Notes under the pieces: generated by a model
Database searches by the model: none
What the model was told of the DNA's origin: nothing
The model's input: the letters and a program-made list of their open reading frames with translations, nothing else
Source: Psychroserpens sp. NJDZ02
GTDB taxonomy: Bacteria > Bacteroidota > Bacteroidia > Flavobacteriales > Flavobacteriaceae
Direction of reading: 5' to 3'
Assembly (NCBI RefSeq): GCF_004843725.1
Contig: NZ_CP039451.1
Coordinates: forward strand, 1 to 64,000
Length of the DNA: 64,000 bases
Made by a program: the position numbers and the translations under genes
Part shown: positions 45,922 to 54,327 of the stretch, piece by piece
Numbering within the stretch: position 1 is the first letter of the stretch
How the letters are laid out: each line of letters opens with the position of its first letter

Positions 45922-46737
45922 TTGACAACTATAACCCATTGTTTTGGACTTAAACGCAATGCTTATTACAAGCATAAAAACAGAGCTGATAAGCGTTTAA
46001 ACCTAGAACTACAGATTATTAATATCGTTAGAAAAAGACGCAAATCCCTTCCTAGAGAAGGCGTGAGAAAACTTGTAAAATCATTAAAGGCCGATTTTAA
46101 TAAAGCCAAGATTAAAGTTGGTAGAGATACTTTATTTAATGTGCTTAGAAAACATCAAATGCTGACACTTAGAAGGAAAACCAGTGCTAGAACTACAAAC
46201 TCTTATCATCGTTTTTACAAATATAATAACATCATTAAAGACTTAGAAGTTACTAGAGCTAACCAAGTTTGGGTATCTGATATCACATACATTAGAACCA
46301 TAAAGGGCTTTTGCTACCTGGCTTTAATAACAGATATGCATTCAAGGAAAATAGTTGGTTATGATATTAGTGATAGCTTGGAACTCAAAGGATGTGTGAG
46401 AGCGCTTAATAAGGCTATTTATCAAGCTAAAAATATCAAAGAATTAATACATCATTCAGACAGAGGAATACAGTATTGTAGCAATGTTTATACACAAATA
46501 CTCAAAAGAAAAAAAATAGATATTAGTATGACAGAAGAAAATCATTGTTACGAAAACGCAATGGCAGAACGCGTAAATGGAATTTTAAAAGATGAATTTT
46601 ATCTCGACCAAACCTTTGATAACGTGAGTCACGCAAAGAGAGCTGCAAAAAATGCAATTAATTTATACAACGAAGTTAGATTACATTTATCTTTAGATTA
46701 TAAAACACCTAATATGGTATATAAATTATCAGCTTAA
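45922..46737 (+). CDS. IS3-family OrfB (DDE transposase part)
   Basis: Integrase-core protein. Catalytic motifs: WVSDITYIRTIKGFCYLALITDMHSRKIVGYDIS (first Asp and second region), ELIHHSDRGIQYCS (second Asp), and ENHCYENAMAERVNGILKDEF (Glu). The frame is open upstream to the slippery A run (reading ...KYKALIKAKEKSKGFASL), so the real product is the OrfAB fusion; the coordinate given is the first ATG-like start within the frame. Confidence 0.93.
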   Translation: MTTITHCFGLKRNAYYKHKNRADKRLNLELQIINIVRKRRKSLPREGVRKLVKSLKADFNKAKIKVGRDTLFNVLRKHQMLTLRRKTSARTTNSYHRFYKYNNIIKDLEVTRANQVWVSDITYIRTIKGFCYLALITDMHSRKIVGYDISDSLELKGCVRALNKAIYQAKNIKELIHHSDRGIQYCSNVYTQILKRKKIDISMTEENHCYENAMAERVNGILKDEFYLDQTFDNVSHAKRAAKNAINLYNEVRLHLSLDYKTPNMVYKLSA

Positions 46738-46910
46738 TTCAATTTTAACCTGTAGCCATATTTCAGGACAAGACATACAAAAACATTGGGTTGTATTCAA
46801 TGAATAGATTGAGAGAATAAATATCTATTTTTATGTTTGAAATATTTCAGAATTTAGCTTTATAAAAAATCATTACCAGAAATAAAATTTAAACAACAAA
46901 AAGATAAATA

Positions 46911-47270
46911 ATGGAAACACTAATTGGTTATTCTTGTATTTTAGTAGGAATTATATGCATTTTAGGAGTTGTGTTTTTTTCTAAACAACAAATAGGTCGG
47001 CTCATTTTTAGAGCTAGTATCTGTATGGCTGTTCCTATATTGGGGCTATGGCTTTCTTTTATATTCTTACATTTGAATTTCGCAGAATATTTGTTACTTG
47101 AGATTCCATACTCACTAATATTTTTAGGAACTCTTATCATCTTAACTTTTATATATAATGGTTTTGAGATGAAAAATATACTATCATTTTTAGTGTTTTT
47201 GATTGGTTTTATGATAATATATTTTGGAATTTTTACTGTATGTATTGATAATATGAGTATTGGTTTTTAG
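46911..47270 (+). CDS. Cassette 9: small integral membrane protein
   Basis: 119 residues with about four hydrophobic helices (for example 4-24, 34-53, 64-83, 89-112) and few charged residues. No family recognised. It lies 135 bases after the IS3 element. Cassette 9 runs from GTTAGCTTTAAT (45462) to CTAAAAGCTA (47424-47433). Confidence 0.6.
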   Translation: METLIGYSCILVGIICILGVVFFSKQQIGRLIFRASICMAVPILGLWLSFIFLHLNFAEYLLLEIPYSLIFLGTLIILTFIYNGFEMKNILSFLVFLIGFMIIYFGIFTVCIDNMSIGF

Positions 47271-47433
47271 TTAGAGCTATTAATCAAATAAAACGAATCT
47301 GTACATAAAAACAGAATCAAAATACTGAAGATTAAATTAAAAGGAAAATCTTAAAAAAAGAAAAGATAGATTGAAAAAATTAGAATTGGATTGAAAGCAA
47401 AAAAAGAATAGAAATCACAAGTCCTAAAAGCTA

Positions 47434-48029
47434 ATCGAGTAGACGGCTCCGACTAAAATAGCCGGAGTGCGCCTCTCACACCACCGTACATACGGGTCTC
47501 GTATACGGCGGTTCGTAAATCATCACGCCAAAGCTCTTTTCACCCTTGACACTATCTTCTAATTTAGGCATAGGCTACCACTAGTGCTCCTATGCGAATT
47601 TTGAAGAGAATCACGTTCAGTCCTTCCTTACTTGTGAGACCTTCTGAGGTATTGCCTCAACTCGTTTCCTGTAAGTACTATGACTTCTGCTGACTTCTCC
47701 ATATAGTCAACTCGTAACTTTGGAGACCTCCCCAGGTAATGGCATCCTCTTTCACTCAATCACTGCCGTATCTACATAGTTACCCTTTTGTTACTGTTTG
47801 GGCGTTACAATGATGTGCTTGCTTACCCGAATAACTATGCCTCTGTATACGATTTCTGTTCGTCAGTACCGAGTTTTGTAGTCTCGCTTCCTTCAGATGT
47901 AACCTCGCGATTACCACCCTTGCGACTTACTAATGCTTCAAGACGTTACTCCTGCGCATAAGGGACTTGCACCCTCTAGATTAATTATTTACCTTTCCGT
48001 AAATAAAAAGATGCCCATGCTGGGCACAC
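47434..48029 (-). mobile_element. ORF-less group II intron copy 5 in attC-like site 9
   Basis: 596 bp, near-identical to copy 2. Removal joins AAAAGCTA to ACAATGTATA. This site is of the long palindrome type, so the intron accepts different site subfamilies. Confidence 0.83.
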
Positions 48030-48220
48030 ACAATGTATAAAAAACATAGGGCATTTGTGTAAACTCCAAAGGTCTGTGTTTATTTATGAAGTCCGCCAAA
48101 TATAAAATTTGACGTTTTCAAGCAAAAAATAAAAGCAAAATGTTATATTTGGCTAAGTGCCAAACCAAAACGTAGTGCCTTTTAACCGCCCTACGTTCCT
48201 TATACTAAACGTTGTACCAC
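48030..48220 (+). repeat. attC-like site 9 (long type; intron-occupied)
   Basis: ACAATGTATAAAAAACATAG pairs with CTACGTTCCTTATACTAAACG-TT; internal arms AAATATAAAATTTGACG and TGTTATATTTGG also pair loosely. Close relative of site 4. Next start GTTGTACCAC. Confidence 0.65.
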
Positions 48221-48235
48221 ATTAAAACTAGGTTG

Positions 48236-48673
48236 ATGAAAATATTGAAACAACTACTAATTTTATTTTTGATTCTCTTATTTCAGTCTTGTGCTACTAA
48301 ATATAAATTGGGAATGAATAAATCGAATTATAAATATGGGAACATTATTGAATTGAAAATTAATGAAGATGTAACTATTGATAATTCTCTGTTGATTAAA
48401 TTAACATATTTTACTCATAAACGACCACGTATTGGAGGTTCAACACAAGCAACAGCTACTTTAATTGTTACTAAAGACAATACACTTGGAGAAATAAATC
48501 TTTCTGTGCGTGGAATTCAAGGAAAATCTGAATCTGAAGATGGACTTTCAGAAGAGGAACGTTTTAGACCAGTATTGTGGAAAGGATACAAATTTCAATT
48601 AGCAGAAAGATTTGGATCTAATTATGGAGAATCTATTAGAGTTATTATTTTAAAGGACAAAAAATATAACTAA
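48236..48673 (+). CDS. Cassette 10: small lipoprotein of unknown function
   Basis: 145 residues with a lipoprotein signal peptide (LILLFQSC, lipid-modified Cys near residue 19). The mature part has beta strands (IIELKINEDVTIDNSLLIKLTYFTHKRPRIGGSTQATATLIV). No family recognised. ATG 48236 (MKILKQLL) is chosen over in-frame TTG further upstream. The cassette ends with GTGGTACA at 48702. Confidence 0.7.
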   Translation: MKILKQLLILFLILLFQSCATKYKLGMNKSNYKYGNIIELKINEDVTIDNSLLIKLTYFTHKRPRIGGSTQATATLIVTKDNTLGEINLSVRGIQGKSESEDGLSEEERFRPVLWKGYKFQLAERFGSNYGESIRVIILKDKKYN

Positions 48674-48709
48674 AATAATAATATTAAGAATTAACCAAAA
48701 CGTGGTACA

Positions 48710-49352
48710 ATCGAGTAGACGGCTCCGACTAAAATAGCCGGAGTGCGCCTCTCACACCACCGTACATACGTAACTACGTTGGTCCTTTCGTCTCTATCGT
48801 TATTAACAATAGAACTCAGGAACGTATACGGCGGTTCGTAAATCATCACGCCAAAGCTCTTTTCACCCTTGACACTATCTTCTAATTTAGGCATAGGCTA
48901 CCACTAGTGCTCCTATGCGAATTTTGAAGAGAATTACGTTCAGTCCTTCCTTACTTGTGAGACCTTCTGAGGTATTGCCTCAACTCGTTTCCTGTAAGTA
49001 CTATGACTTCTGCTGACTTCTCCATATAGTCAACTCGTAACTTTGGAGACCTCCCCAGGTAATGGCATCCTCTTTCACTCAATCACTGCCGTATCTACAT
49101 AATTACCCTTTTGTTACTGTTTGGGCGTTACAATGATGTGCTTGCTTACCCGAATAACTATGCCTCTGTATACGATTTCTGTTCGTCAGTACCGAGTTTT
49201 GTAGTCTCGCTTCCTTCAGATGTAACCTCGCGATTACCACCCTTGCGACTTACTAATGCTTCAAGACGTTACTCCTGCGCATAAGGGACTTGCACCCTCT
49301 AGATTAATTATTTACCTTTCCGTAAATTAAAAGATGCCCATGCTGGGCACAC
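48710..49352 (-). mobile_element. ORF-less group II intron copy 6, with an insert in domain V
   Basis: 643 bp: the 596-bp form plus about 47 bases. The extra sequence (48771-48822) replaces the apical loop of the domain V hairpin and itself contains a small hairpin (CTATCGTTA/TAACAATAG). The same insert, diverged, is in the intron remnant at 55217-55268. Removal of the intron joins GTGGTACA to ACAAGGGC. Confidence 0.8.
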
Positions 49353-49547
49353 ACAAGGGCTATAATTAATACGAGTTTTGGTGCTTAACCTAAAGTTTAG
49401 TGCTTTTAACAAAGTCCGCCAAATCTTTCTGACTTGGCTTTATAAAGAAAAAGGTAAAACAAAATAAAAAGTTTTGGCTAAGTGCTTAATCGGAAGTTTA
49501 TTACTTTTAATTCCCGTACTAATCATAGCCGAAACGTTAGTTGTAAT
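49353..49547 (+). repeat. attC-like site 10 (third type; intron-occupied)
   Basis: ACAAGGGCTATAATTAATAC pairs with GTACTAATCATAGCCGAAACG-TT; the interior has paired GCCAAATC/GATTTGGC-like arms. About 200 bp in total. Next start GTTAGTTGTAAT. Confidence 0.65.
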
Positions 49548-49564
49548 TAACAAAAACAAAAAAA

Positions 49565-50125
49565 ATGAATAAAAAAATTTTGAGCGCTAAACATTGGCAA
49601 TTATTTACATTAATGTTTATTATACCTATAGTATTTATTGTATTTGGTGAAAATATAATTTCAAACACTTTATCAAAAGAAACCTTTATTTACTTAAAAA
49701 AGTTTTTTCAAGTATTAAATATTGTGGTTTTATTTAGTTGGATTTGGGAAATTTTTACAACATTTCAAAATGGAATCATTGAAAAAACAAAAAACAATAG
49801 ATTTAAAATATTCTTCTTTATATCTCTAATATATCTTATTATTTATAATGTTTTTTTAGAAAATATTATTGGTAGAATCGAACATAATCAAAAGAGAATA
49901 CTTTTATCTTTACATATATTATCGATATTTGGAATAATTCATTCAATTTATTTTGCTGCTAAATCATTCAAGACATATAAATTAAATAAAAGGACTAAAT
50001 TTATGGATTTTATTGGTGATTTTTTTCTCCTTTTAATATACCCTATTGGAATTTGGATTATGCAACCTAAAATAAATGACCTGTTGAAAAAAACTACAGC
50101 TAATCGAGTAGACGGCTCCGACTAA
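49565..50125 (+). CDS. Cassette 11: integral membrane protein, C-terminus altered by intron
   Basis: Membrane protein with about five hydrophobic helices (about 14-29, 49-63, 80-99, 112-130, 148-165). There is no stop codon before the cassette end core ACTACAGCTA (50093-50102), so the frame runs 22 bases into the antisense intron (intron starts at 50103) and ends at 50125 with residues NRVDGSD. Without the intron it would continue into the attC-like palindrome. Conserved part ends near MQPKINDLLKK. No family recognised. Confidence 0.6.
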   Translation: MNKKILSAKHWQLFTLMFIIPIVFIVFGENIISNTLSKETFIYLKKFFQVLNIVVLFSWIWEIFTTFQNGIIEKTKNNRFKIFFFISLIYLIIYNVFLENIIGRIEHNQKRILLSLHILSIFGIIHSIYFAAKSFKTYKLNKRTKFMDFIGDFFLLLIYPIGIWIMQPKINDLLKKTTANRVDGSD

Positions 50126-50723
50126 AATAGCCGGAGTGCGCCTCTCACACCACCGTACATACGGGTCTCGTATACGGCGGTTCGTAAATCATCACGCCAA
50201 AGCTCTTTTCACCCTTGACACTATCTTCTAATTTAGGCATAGGCTACCACTAGTGCTCCTATGCGAATTTTGAAGAGAATTACGTTCAGTCCTTCCTTAC
50301 TTGTGAGACCTTCTGAGGTATTGCCTCAACTCGTTTCCTGTAAGTACTATGACTTCTGCTGACTTCTCCATATAGTCAACTCGTAACTTTGGAGACCTCC
50401 CCAGGTAATGGCATCCTCTTTCACTCAATCACTGCCGTATCTACATAGTTACCCTTTTGTTACTGTTTGGGCGTTACAATGATGTGCTTGCTTACCCGAA
50501 TAACCATGCCTCTGTATACGATTTCTGTTTAGTTTATACTGAGCGCAGTCGAAGTATCAGTACCGAGTTTTGTAGTCTCGCTTCCTTCAGATGTAACCTC
50601 GCGATTACCACCCTTGCGACTTACTAATGCTTCAAGACGTTACTCCTGCGCATAAGGGACTTGCACCCTCTAGATTAATTATTTACCTTTCCGTAAATTA
50701 AAAGATGCCCATGCTGGGCACAC
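50103..50723 (-). mobile_element. ORF-less group II intron copy 7, with a REP-like insertion
   Basis: 621 bp: the 596-bp form plus 25 bases. At about 50529-50556 the normal CTGTTCGTCAGT is interrupted by a segment containing GAGCGCAGTCGAAG, the same arm as in the hairpin array at 19.4-20.8 kb. Removal joins CAGCTA to ACAATGTATATA. Confidence 0.8.
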
Positions 50724-50918
50724 ACAATGTATATAATTAAACCGGGTTTAGTGCTTAATCAAAAGTTTTGCGTATACTTACTAAATCCGTCAAATCATTT
50801 TGATTTGACTTTAGTACACAAAAAAATAAAGGCAAACAAAATGCTTTGCCTCGTGCTAAATTGAAAGTACTCTGACTTTCTATTCCCGCACTAAATCATA
50901 TACTAAACGTTAGCGATA
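50724..50918 (+). repeat. attC-like site 11 (third type; intron-occupied)
   Basis: ACAATGTATATAATTAAACC opens the site; CACTAAATCATATACTAAACG-TT closes it, with internal arms such as AAATCATTTTGATTTG. Next start GTTAGCGATA. Confidence 0.62.
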
Positions 50919-50933
50919 ATACGAACATAAATT

Positions 50934-52004
50934 ATGAAAAGAACATTAATATTTTTTTTAATAATCTCAAATAACCTTTTTTCGCAAAATTTCTCTTGTG
51001 AAGATAAAGTCTCTAAACATTTAATTGATAAAGTTGAAAAACATGAATCCATTAATTTGATTCCCTACTTCTCAAAAACCGAAAATAAATGGGGTTTTTT
51101 TGATAAAAAAACAAGAAAAATAGTGACAAGCCCAATATTAAATAGAGTTCACTTTTTCAAACCTAATTTGAGATTATTTTATGAAATGAATAATGGGAAT
51201 CAAGAAAATGGATGCGATGCTAATATTTTGGGTTCTAAAGAAAACTATAAAATTGAATTCATTAAACAAAGCGACTATCAAGTCTATGATGTTGAGAGCG
51301 AAACAACACCTAAAATAAATTATGAAAAATTAATTAATGATGAGATTTCTGGTTTTGAGGTAAATGATAATAACAAGATAATAGGATTTAACTCTAAGTT
51401 TTATAACAAAAAAACAAAGAAATCAATTTTAAAAACTTGGGCAATCAAATTTAAAAATAATTATTATGCTATAGTAACAGAAAAAATAAACGATAAGAAC
51501 AAATATTCTATAGTTAATCAACAAGGAGATGAAATGGAAGGGTTTGAAAATTTATCAAATTTTCCAATAAAGGTATTTCATTACAAAGACTCAGATGATA
51601 TATGGTTTTATTTTAGAACTGAAGCTGGAAAATATAAATTTAGGTCTCTCTTGAAAAACAAAGAAATCAGTGGTCTTTTTGATAGACCATTAAATCTAAA
51701 TAACTACGCAAAGACAATAGGCTTTGCAATACTAAAGACTAACGGAAAATATGGATTATTGGATTTAACAACTATGAGCTGGAGATTAAAACCAAAAAAG
51801 AAAAATGATTTTGTGTCATTAAATTATTCATCTTCTGAAGTACTATCTGAAAACTATATAAACGATAGGAATAATATTAATTTTAATAAAGAAATTCCGA
51901 TTGAAATAATAAAACAGAATAGATTGAAATCAAATGTTTACATTCAAAATTCCAAAAGAGAGTTTTACAATTTAAAGAGAAAGATAATCAAACCAAAAAA
52001 ATAA
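50934..52004 (+). CDS. Cassette 12: secreted WG-repeat-like protein
   Basis: 356 residues with a signal peptide (LIFFLIISNNLFSQ). Two or three segments resemble WG repeats: ENKWGFFDKKTRKIV (about 46-60), NKYSIVNQQGDEM and GKYGLLDLTTMSW. The rest is Lys/Asn-rich with no recognised domain. The stop is four bases before the cassette end core TATCGCTAAC. Function unknown. Confidence 0.68.
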   Translation: MKRTLIFFLIISNNLFSQNFSCEDKVSKHLIDKVEKHESINLIPYFSKTENKWGFFDKKTRKIVTSPILNRVHFFKPNLRLFYEMNNGNQENGCDANILGSKENYKIEFIKQSDYQVYDVESETTPKINYEKLINDEISGFEVNDNNKIIGFNSKFYNKKTKKSILKTWAIKFKNNYYAIVTEKINDKNKYSIVNQQGDEMEGFENLSNFPIKVFHYKDSDDIWFYFRTEAGKYKFRSLLKNKEISGLFDRPLNLNNYAKTIGFAILKTNGKYGLLDLTTMSWRLKPKKKNDFVSLNYSSSEVLSENYINDRNNINFNKEIPIEIIKQNRLKSNVYIQNSKREFYNLKRKIIKPKK

Positions 52005-52008
52005 ATAC

Positions 52009-52146
52009 TATCGCTAACAAGGTATAAAAATAATAATGGTTTAATTGCTAAAACGAAGATGGATTTTATAAACTCAAACGATAGTAGCGAACTGAAAAGC
52101 AAATGTATAAATCCGCTACTAATCATACACAAGACCGTTGGTGGTA
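52009..52146 (+). repeat. attC-like site 12 (unoccupied)
   Basis: TATCGCTAAC, then AAGGTATAAAAATAATAATG, pairing imperfectly with CTACTAATCATACACAAGACCG-TT; internal arms ATGGATTTTATAAA and AATGTATAAATCC also pair. More diverged than the others and not invaded by an intron. Next start GTTGGTGGTA. Confidence 0.6.
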
Positions 52147-52208
52147 ATTTGGGAAGAGTTGTGTTCCAAATAAAACTTCATTCATTAATAACAATAAAAG
52201 TAAAACAA

Positions 52209-53720
52209 ATGACATTAAGATTAATATTACTTTTTATTTTCATTCTTCCTTTAAAAATTAATGCTCAAGCGGAGTCAAAAAACATTGACCAATTTGTAAA
52301 TAAACTAAATAATAAAGTCCCGAAACTACTAAACGACTTTAATGTTCCAGGGGCAGCAATTGCTATTATAGAAAATGGTAAAATAATCCTAAAGAAAGGT
52401 TATGGCTGTTCTAATATTGACAATAAAACCAAAGTTAATATTACTACTGGTTTTAATATTGGGTCTATTTCCAAAACTGTTACTGCATGGGGCATCATGA
52501 AACTAGTTCAAGAAGGTAAAATTGACCTTGATGCGCCTGCTGAAAAATATCTTACTAGGTGGCATTTACCAGAATCAGAGTTTGATTCAAATAAAGTTAC
52601 CATAAGAAGAATCCTAAGTCATACTGCTGGATTATCGCTACACGGATACCCAGGATGGTCACCAAAAGACAAATTACCCACCATTGAAGAATCTTTAAAT
52701 GGCAAAAACAATGGACCTGGACGTGTGGAAATTATCATGGAACCTGGAACAAAATGGAAATATTCTGGAGGAGGCTATTCAATTCTTCAGCTCATAATTG
52801 AGGAAGTTACCAAACAAAAATTTGAAGATTACATGCTAAAAGAAATACTTCAACCTTTAGGCATGAAAAATACTAGTTTTACTATTGATGATAAGATAAT
52901 GAGTATATCGTCCCGAGAATATGATATGTTTGGAGAAGAAATCGATTTTGAACTTTTTACAGCGAAAGCAGCTGCGGGTTTACATACAAATATCGAAGAT
53001 TTTACAAAATTTGCATTAGCAAGCCTATATAAAAATAAACAATATTCTCAAAATATTCTATCAGCTAATTATCTAGAACAGATGATGCTACCAGCTCCTG
53101 CTTCAAATGGTAGCTATGGTTTAGGGTATCAAGTAGAATCAATGCCAAAGCATTCAATGGTTTTATATGGTCACGGAGGTGCTAATACTGGTTGGCAAGC
53201 TTTATTTATGGTTAATCCTGCTACTGATGATGGTTTTGTCATGTTCACTAACGGGGGTTCTGGAGGTAAGGTCTATGGGCAAATAATTTGCGAATGGATG
53301 AACTGGGTAACTAATGAAGAATCATTAGACAATTGCGCAGTCTTACCTTCTATAGCGAATAAAATAAAAAAAATAATAGATATCAATGGTGTCAAAGATA
53401 TTCAGAAACAATACTTCGAATTAAAAAATAACCAATCAGGTAAATACAGCATTTCAGAGGAGCAATTAAACGAATTAGGATATTATTATTTAAGTAAAGA
53501 GAATATTGACTTCTCACTCGCTGTGTTTGAAATATATGTCGCAGCATTCCCCAATTCTTCCAATGCGTATGATAGCTATGGTGAAGCTCTTTTAAAAAAA
53601 GGTGAAAAGAAAAAAGCAATTGAAAATTATAAAAAATCTATAAAACTAAATCCTGAGAATAATAATGGATTACAAGTATTAAAAGGATTAGGAATAACTC
53701 TAGAAAATGTAAAACAATAA
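52209..53720 (+). CDS. Cassette 13: secreted beta-lactamase-family serine hydrolase with TPR tail
   Basis: 503 residues. ATG 52209 (MTLRLILLFIFILPLKINAQ) starts a clear signal peptide; an in-frame start at 52059 would lie inside the attC-like site. The class C/penicillin-binding-protein-like domain has the S-x-x-K motif in GSISKTV, the Tyr motif in WKYSGGGYS and HGGAN in place of KTG. The C-terminal 110 residues are TPR-like (YYYLSKENIDFSLAVFEIYV, GEKKKAIENYKKSIKLNP). Esterase or peptidase activity in the periplasm is likely; beta-lactam hydrolysis is not implied. Confidence 0.88.
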   Translation: MTLRLILLFIFILPLKINAQAESKNIDQFVNKLNNKVPKLLNDFNVPGAAIAIIENGKIILKKGYGCSNIDNKTKVNITTGFNIGSISKTVTAWGIMKLVQEGKIDLDAPAEKYLTRWHLPESEFDSNKVTIRRILSHTAGLSLHGYPGWSPKDKLPTIEESLNGKNNGPGRVEIIMEPGTKWKYSGGGYSILQLIIEEVTKQKFEDYMLKEILQPLGMKNTSFTIDDKIMSISSREYDMFGEEIDFELFTAKAAAGLHTNIEDFTKFALASLYKNKQYSQNILSANYLEQMMLPAPASNGSYGLGYQVESMPKHSMVLYGHGGANTGWQALFMVNPATDDGFVMFTNGGSGGKVYGQIICEWMNWVTNEESLDNCAVLPSIANKIKKIIDINGVKDIQKQYFELKNNQSGKYSISEEQLNELGYYYLSKENIDFSLAVFEIYVAAFPNSSNAYDSYGEALLKKGEKKKAIENYKKSIKLNPENNNGLQVLKGLGITLENVKQ

Positions 53721-53769
53721 AAAAACTACCACCAACAAAGTACTGTGTTAAAAAATAAGTAAAATCTCA

Positions 53770-53922
53770 TTAATTTTTCACTAACGTACTTTTATATTCT
53801 TTATCAAATATTAACCCTGATTTAGTAATAGCAAAGGCTTGTTTTAATAACTTATTACAAACCGCTATTAAGGCTAGTTTTTTGCTTTTTCCTTTGGCTA
53901 CTAATCGCTCATAAATAGCATT
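53770..53922 (-). pseudogene. Remnant of an IS110-family transposase (C-terminal end)
   Basis: On the minus strand the last 50 codons read NAIYERLVAKGKSKKLALI, then AVCNKLLKQAFAITKSG and a stop at 53770. This matches the C-terminal tail of IS110-type transposases but differs from the intact element at 33.8-34.8 kb. The rest of the gene is gone; it abuts an intron fragment on its upstream side. Confidence 0.8.
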
Positions 53923-54082
53923 CAGACAAAACCTCACGTTTTTCAGCCTTGCTACTTACTAATACTTCAATAAGCCTGTCCTAAGCGTAGCCGATGGATT
54001 ACGACTGCGCATAAGAAACTTGCACCATGTAGATTAATTATTTACCTTTCCGCAAATAAAAAGACGCTCATGCTGGGCACAA
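53923..54082 (-). mobile_element. Group II intron remnant (5' part)
   Basis: Sequence similar to the first 150 bases of the introns (ends GGGCACA on the + strand), with many substitutions and a 34-base insertion near 53972-54005 that contains CCTAAGCGTAGCCGATGGA, a REP-like hairpin arm. It lacks domains IV-VI and cannot splice. Confidence 0.75.
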
Positions 54083-54327
54083 ACAACACCTATAATTAAT
54101 AAGGGTTTTAGTGCTTAATCCAAAGTTTAGAACTTTTAACCAAGTCCGCAAAATCTTTTGATTTGGCTTTAGAACAAAAAAGATAAAACAAAATAAAAAG
54201 TTTTGGTTAAGTGCTTAATCGCAAATTAATTTCTTTTAATTCCCGTACTAATCATAGCCAAGACGTTGGTAACAATACGATATTATTCTCTAAACTCAAT
54301 TTCCTAAAGCTAAATACTAATTATTTT

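Larger units (their letters stand above)
45476..46775 (+). mobile_element. IS3-family insertion sequence inside cassette 9
   Basis: 1300 bp with imperfect terminal inverted repeats of about 25 bp (GTCCTGAAATAAGGCTACA at the left and its near complement at the right) and a 3-bp target duplication TAC (45473-45475 and 46776-46778). Two overlapping genes in -1 relation. It inserted 11 bases after the cassette start and so separates the cassette gene from its usual 5' end. Confidence 0.92.
53727..54276 (+). repeat. attC-like site 13, disrupted by IS110 and intron remnants
   Basis: Core TACCACCAAC (53727-53736), then about 350 bp of IS110 and intron remnants, then AACACCTATAATTAATAAG (54085 onwards) pairing with CTAATCATAGCCAAGACG-TT at 54249-54267. 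Third-type palindrome like sites 10 and 11. Next start GTTGGTAACA. Confidence 0.6.

Noticed and set aside
52059..52208. N-terminal extension of the beta-lactamase-like protein
   Set aside because: The extension would be encoded by the attC-like palindrome; a normal signal peptide starts at 52209.
54211..54327. N-terminal extension of the cassette 14 protein
   Set aside because: It lies within the attC-like site and the cassette start; ATG 54328 fits better.
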